The notes under the pieces: model-generated
What the model saw: only the letters and a program-made list of their open reading frames with translations
The model's database searches: none
Told to the model about the DNA's origin: nothing
Assembly (NCBI GenBank): GCA_965221545.1
Contig: OZ244901.1
Span: forward strand, 1,178,001-1,242,000
Direction: 5' to 3'
Origin: JAJEFO01 sp022819605
GTDB lineage: Bacteria; Pseudomonadota; Alphaproteobacteria; Rhodobacterales; Rhodobacteraceae
DNA: 64,000 nt
Translations under genes and position numbers: made by a program
Shown: positions 63,162 to 64,000 of the stretch, piece by piece
Numbering within the stretch: position 1 is the stretch's first letter
Layout: every line of letters begins with the position of its first letter

Positions 63162-63593
63162 TCACTTCCCGCCCAGTTGGCTTAGGCGAATGCTGCGAAG
63201 CGTCTCGACGAGCACCGCCACGAGCAGGCCAAACAACAAGAGCCCGTTGACCGCGGCGACGCCTCCGAGCAGTCGCCATTTCTCGGGCAGCAAGATGTCG
63301 CCAAATCCAAGCGTCGTGAACGACACAAGCGCGAAATAGACTGCCTCCTCGGCGTCGGCAAAGACGGCAAGGCCATGGAATGCCACGGCCCATAACGAGA
63401 CTGCGGCAGCAATCATGCAGAGCGTCCATGTCATCGCAAGAACCAGGACCGCGATCAGCCGGGCCCCGTGAGACGACATGGCCGTCCATGCCTGTAGACG
63501 AGATAGCATGGCTTGCAGCACCCACCATGAAACGGCGACAATCAGAACGGTTGCAAGAGTCAGCACCGTTCCAAAAGCAAGCTGAATAAGCAT
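63162..63593 (-). CDS. Two-helix potassium channel (Ion_trans_2-like)
   Basis: The 143-residue membrane protein has about three hydrophobic helices and a pore-loop filter S-F-T-T-L-G-F-G-D, a variant of the T-V-G-Y-G-D potassium filter. ATG 63593 (M-L-I-Q-L-A-F-G-T) is preferred because it begins the first helix. No regulatory RCK domain is attached. It probably conducts K+ in the inner membrane. Confidence 0.85.
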   Translation of the reverse strand: MLIQLAFGTVLTLATVLIVAVSWWVLQAMLSRLQAWTAMSSHGARLIAVLVLAMTWTLCMIAAAVSLWAVAFHGLAVFADAEEAVYFALVSFTTLGFGDILLPEKWRLLGGVAAVNGLLLFGLLVAVLVETLRSIRLSQLGGK

Positions 63594-64000
63594 GGTATTG
63601 AACGTCCCAAAAGAGAGGCAGCCAGTCAACGGCTTGAACGTGACGGCCTGGGCTTCTTAACGCAGATTCCGATTGGTCGTTGAAAATCGGCATCGCCGTA
63701 CCGCTGACGCCCGTGGCACGAGCGGCGGCGGTACAAAGTAACGCCGCCAAAAGTTGTCTTGGAAGCGCGAAAGGCCTCTGGAACTTGCGTAGGACCGGAA
63801 GTCGGCGCCCGTGTTCGGGACGAGTTGCATCGGCCATCCCGGATTTGCTTGACACGAGTTCGGCCGGGGCGTTACTGCATTCATGTGTTCGCGACATGGC
63901 GGATGTTTCCAATGCACCAGACTGCAACGATTTCCCCGATCTGGGGCATCACGAATGACCACGGTCCCTTGCGGCATGTGCTTCTGGGTCAGCCGGACTA
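63594..64000. other. No gene recognised up to the window end
   Basis: Open frames here overlap in all directions without ribosome sites or recognisable products. No RNA gene or repeat is visible. Confidence 0.4.

Overview
This 64 kb window is GC-rich, densely coded DNA. The gene content suggests an alphaproteobacterium, probably Rhodobacterales or Rhodospirillales-like and host- or marine-associated. Pointers are a betaine/methylamine gene set with MttB and dimethylglycine-dehydrogenase-like proteins, DUF6429, alphaproteobacterial-type recombinases and giant Calx-beta surface proteins. Taxonomy is inferred from gene content only. Much of the window is accessory DNA: four insertion sequences, one recombinase-in-trio (RIT) element, a truncated relaxase, several recombinases, a toxin-antitoxin pair and many broken genes.

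Region 1 (1-25.2 kb) holds two convergent giant genes for calcium-binding-type (Calx-beta) surface proteins with autotransporter-like C-terminal barrels. The left one enters from outside the window and contains a large internal segmental duplication. The right one (minus strand) has about 35.8 perfect copies of a pentanucleotide repeat at its 5' end. A start codon with a strong Shine-Dalgarno lies upstream of this tract. The tract is open in all three minus-strand frames, and in this sequence that start is out of frame with the adhesin. This looks like an unreported contingency (phase-variable) locus caught in the OFF frame. A complete IS21-family element with a 6-bp target duplication sits between the two genes.

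Region 2 (25.5-39.1 kb) is a methylated-amine/betaine module bounded by a decayed IS5-like element and a truncated relaxase. It encodes a non-pyrrolysine MttB-family methyltransferase, a class III aminotransferase, a LysR regulator, two tandem FAD/GcvT-type dimethylglycine/sarcosine dehydrogenases and a glycine-betaine ABC transporter. Uptake, demethylation and oxidation to glycine plus one-carbon units is the likely logic. The permease carries an in-frame stop codon.

Region 3 (39.1-46.2 kb) is mobile DNA: a relaxase stump, a vapBC-like pair, a large serine recombinase whose 3' end overlaps a fragment of an initiator-tRNA gene (an att scar), an intact IS4-family element with a 10-bp target duplication, and an IS1634-family transposase.

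Region 4 (46.6-57.8 kb) is a patchwork: a Rieske oxygenase, a tandem pair of small membrane-anchored proteins of unknown function, a frameshifted unknown protein with helical repeats, a TbpB-like lipoprotein, small conserved hypotheticals, a short-chain dehydrogenase flanked by direct repeats, a NYN-domain protein and a ribbon-helix-helix protein.

Region 5 (57.9-64 kb) is a RIT element with three overlapping tyrosine recombinases inside perfect 194-bp inverted repeats. It abuts a degraded phage-type integrase and a perfect-armed palindrome. A two-helix potassium channel follows.
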